Shown here: piece by piece, positions 62,703 to 64,000 of the stretch
Layout of the letters: every line of letters starts with the position of its first letter
Numbering within the stretch: position 1 is the stretch's first letter
Assembly: GCF_027744825.2 (NCBI RefSeq)
Contig: NC_071343.1
Span: 9,446,866 to 9,510,865 of the forward strand
DNA: 64,000 nucleotides
Direction: 5' to 3'
From: Synchiropus splendidus
Lineage: Eukaryota; Chordata; Actinopteri; Syngnathiformes; Callionymidae
Made by a program: the position numbers and the translations under genes
The notes under the pieces: generated by a model
Told to the model about the DNA's origin: nothing
Seen by the model: only the letters and a program-made list of their open reading frames with translations
The model's database searches: none

Positions 62703-63424
62703 TCCGTCAGCTGAAGAGGAACTGATCTGACTCCACTGCTCCACACAAGTGGAGACACTTCACATCTGCTCATGTTCACGTTGAAGAACTTTGAGAATTT
62801 TTTTGACTTCACACTTTTGATGATTTATTAGTTTTTCTAACTTCACTACCTATCAACTACCTCTCAATATTTCTGCTGATTCGTCACCAAAGTCTTATTT
62901 AAAATAAGTGCACGCAACTTCAGAGACATTCTTCATATAGATTTCATTTCACTATTAATGTTGGACATGATCTGCTGATGATGTTCTCAGTGAAGTTTAC
63001 AAATATCTCACTTTGCTGTCGGTGGTTTGGAAAAGAATCAAGAGGAAGAAACTATACAAGTGCAATTGACTCACAATAATGAAACATTCATAACAACACT
63101 CACATCTCAGTTTCCAACATCTTCTGCTCCTCAGATTTTTTACATTTACTCACATTCTCCACATCAACTGCTGTTTGACTCTTTTGACTTGTGACTCACT
63201 CAAACATGATATTGATCATCACTTTGCTGCTCATCACGTCAATATGTTGGAGAACAGATCTAGAACATCATGATGGAAGCTTTCTGCTTTCATCTTACTT
63301 TTCTCTGTTGTTTTTAATATAATAATATTTGTTTATTTTGTTTGTTTTCTGGACTTCTTTTCTACGGCTGCACTTTTGATGTCACTGCGCTGCTGGAATG
63401 ATGATGTTTCTCTCCTGTCAGATC
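62703..63424. other. V-C intergenic spacer
   Basis: AT-rich sequence between the 3' ends of the V and C segments. I see no J segment, no 23-spacer recombination signal and no constant-domain frame on either strand here. It ends at the plus-strand AATAAA at 63425. Confidence 0.7.
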
Positions 63425-63430
63425 AATAAA
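63425..63430 (+). terminator. Plus-strand polyadenylation signal downstream of V
   Basis: AATAAA lies in the context GATCAATAAAGGC on the strand of the V segment, followed by a T-rich tract (CTTTTCTTTTCTC). It could end germline transcripts of the unrearranged V. It faces the C-gene signal on the other strand, about 80 bp away. Confidence 0.35.
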
Positions 63431-63509
63431 GGCTTTTCTTTTCTCATCTTAAAGATCATATTCAGACGTGACTAAACAGAGTTGAAAGCAAAGATGTGAT
63501 GAAGACGTC

Positions 63510-63515
63510 TTTATT
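63510..63515 (-). terminator. Polyadenylation signal of the light-chain C exon
   Basis: TTTATT on the plus strand is AATAAA on the minus strand, 104 bases beyond the constant-exon stop codon. That is a normal 3' untranslated length for a light-chain gene. Confidence 0.7.
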
Positions 63516-63618
63516 GTCATGAAGTGATCCAAACTCCAAGAAACAAACGAGTGAACATGTGGTCAGAGAGTGAGCGAGGGACAGAAGCAGAGAGCTGCTG
63601 GAGTCCAGGCTGGTCTGC

Positions 63619-63935
63619 TCAGGACTGGGAACACTGCTGTCTCCTCAGTGTCTGTGAGACTGGAGTCTGGGAGCCCTGGGTGGCCTCACAGGTCACAGAG
63701 CCCACCGTCCTCCACTGGTCAGCAGGGATGGTCAGGGTGCTGGTCCAGCTGTAGTGGCCGTCCTTCCCCAGCAGCCCGGGGCTCTGGCTCCCCTTCCTGC
63801 TTTGGCCGTCCACCTTCCAGGACAGAGTCCAGCCTGACGGGAAGCCCTTGTTGGCCAGACACACCAGCGTGGCCTTCTCTTGCTGCAGCTCCTGGCTGGA
63901 GGGGGGCAGCACGGTCAGGGTGGGCTGGAGGTCAC
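63619..63935 (-). CDS. Immunoglobulin light-chain constant exon
   Basis: A single exon of 104 codons follows the acceptor CTCCTAG|GT in phase 1, the phase used by every J-to-C splice. It encodes [16 protein letters not shown], then a C1-set Ig fold with Cys25 ([12 protein letters not shown]), Trp39 (LSWKVDG), Cys82 (SVTCEATQG) and a SLTI-like [14 protein letters not shown] strand. It ends QQCSQS, where Cys101 would form the disulphide to a heavy chain. ATLVCL..GF, SWKVDG and the terminal Cys are hallmarks of teleost light-chain constant domains. The assignment to a numbered teleost isotype (L1, L2, L3) needs a tree; proximity to a kappa-like V argues for a kappa-like class. J segments should lie upstream on the minus strand, beyond 64000. 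The exon is intact. Confidence 0.95.
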
Positions 63936-64000
63936 CTAGGAGACAGTGGTCACCTGAGATCATTGAGGCTTCTGGTCGCTCATGTATCACATGAAGGAAG
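63936..64000 (-). other. Start of the J-C intron (truncated by window edge)
   Basis: The last 65 bases precede the C acceptor on the minus strand. No J motif (FGxGT) or recombination signal is present, so the J cluster is outside the window. Confidence 0.6.

Overview
The window is nuclear DNA of a ray-finned (teleost) fish. The evidence is split genes with GT/AG introns, teleost-type transposon remnants (hAT, Tc1/mariner and other fold-back elements), long (TA)n microsatellites, and an immunoglobulin light-chain V and C unit in opposite orientations, an arrangement typical of bony-fish light-chain loci. The species cannot be named from the sequence. Coding sequence makes up only about 3% of the window.

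Layout. (1) From 1 to about 22.4 kb lies the 5' end of erbb4 on the minus strand. The only exon in view is exon 1 (ATG at 21953, signal peptide, donor at 21874), inside a CpG-rich promoter region. Everything below it is intron 1 with repeats. (2) From 22.4 to 33.8 kb is intergenic sequence rich in repeats. (3) From about 33.8 to 55.2 kb is an Ikaros-family zinc-finger gene on the minus strand, best matched to Helios (ikzf2). Six coding exons can be read, all joined in phase 1: 53453-53480, 49604-49702, 44329-44511, 42828-42995, 38301-38438 and 35327-36105. They give a predicted protein of 464 residues. It has DNA-binding fingers 2, 3 and 4 and the two C-terminal dimerisation fingers. I cannot find finger 1 or the exon equivalent to mammalian exon 7. 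(4) From 55.2 to 62.0 kb is intergenic sequence containing a nearly perfect palindrome with arms of about 225 bp. (5) From 62.05 to 64 kb is an immunoglobulin light-chain unit: one intact kappa-like V segment on the plus strand with an ideal 12-spacer recombination signal, and one constant exon on the minus strand, tail to tail. The J segment must lie beyond the right edge.

How it fits together. The order and shared orientation erbb4 then ikzf2 matches the mammalian ERBB4-IKZF2 neighbourhood, which supports both gene calls. The next mammalian neighbour is SPAG16; here an antigen-receptor locus sits there instead. The most unusual repeat is a small palindromic element, present in about seven places between 18.7 and 41.8 kb. 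Its terminal inverted repeats each carry a sequence matching the CTCF core consensus, often as a convergent pair, so it may have scattered insulator-type sites around these genes.
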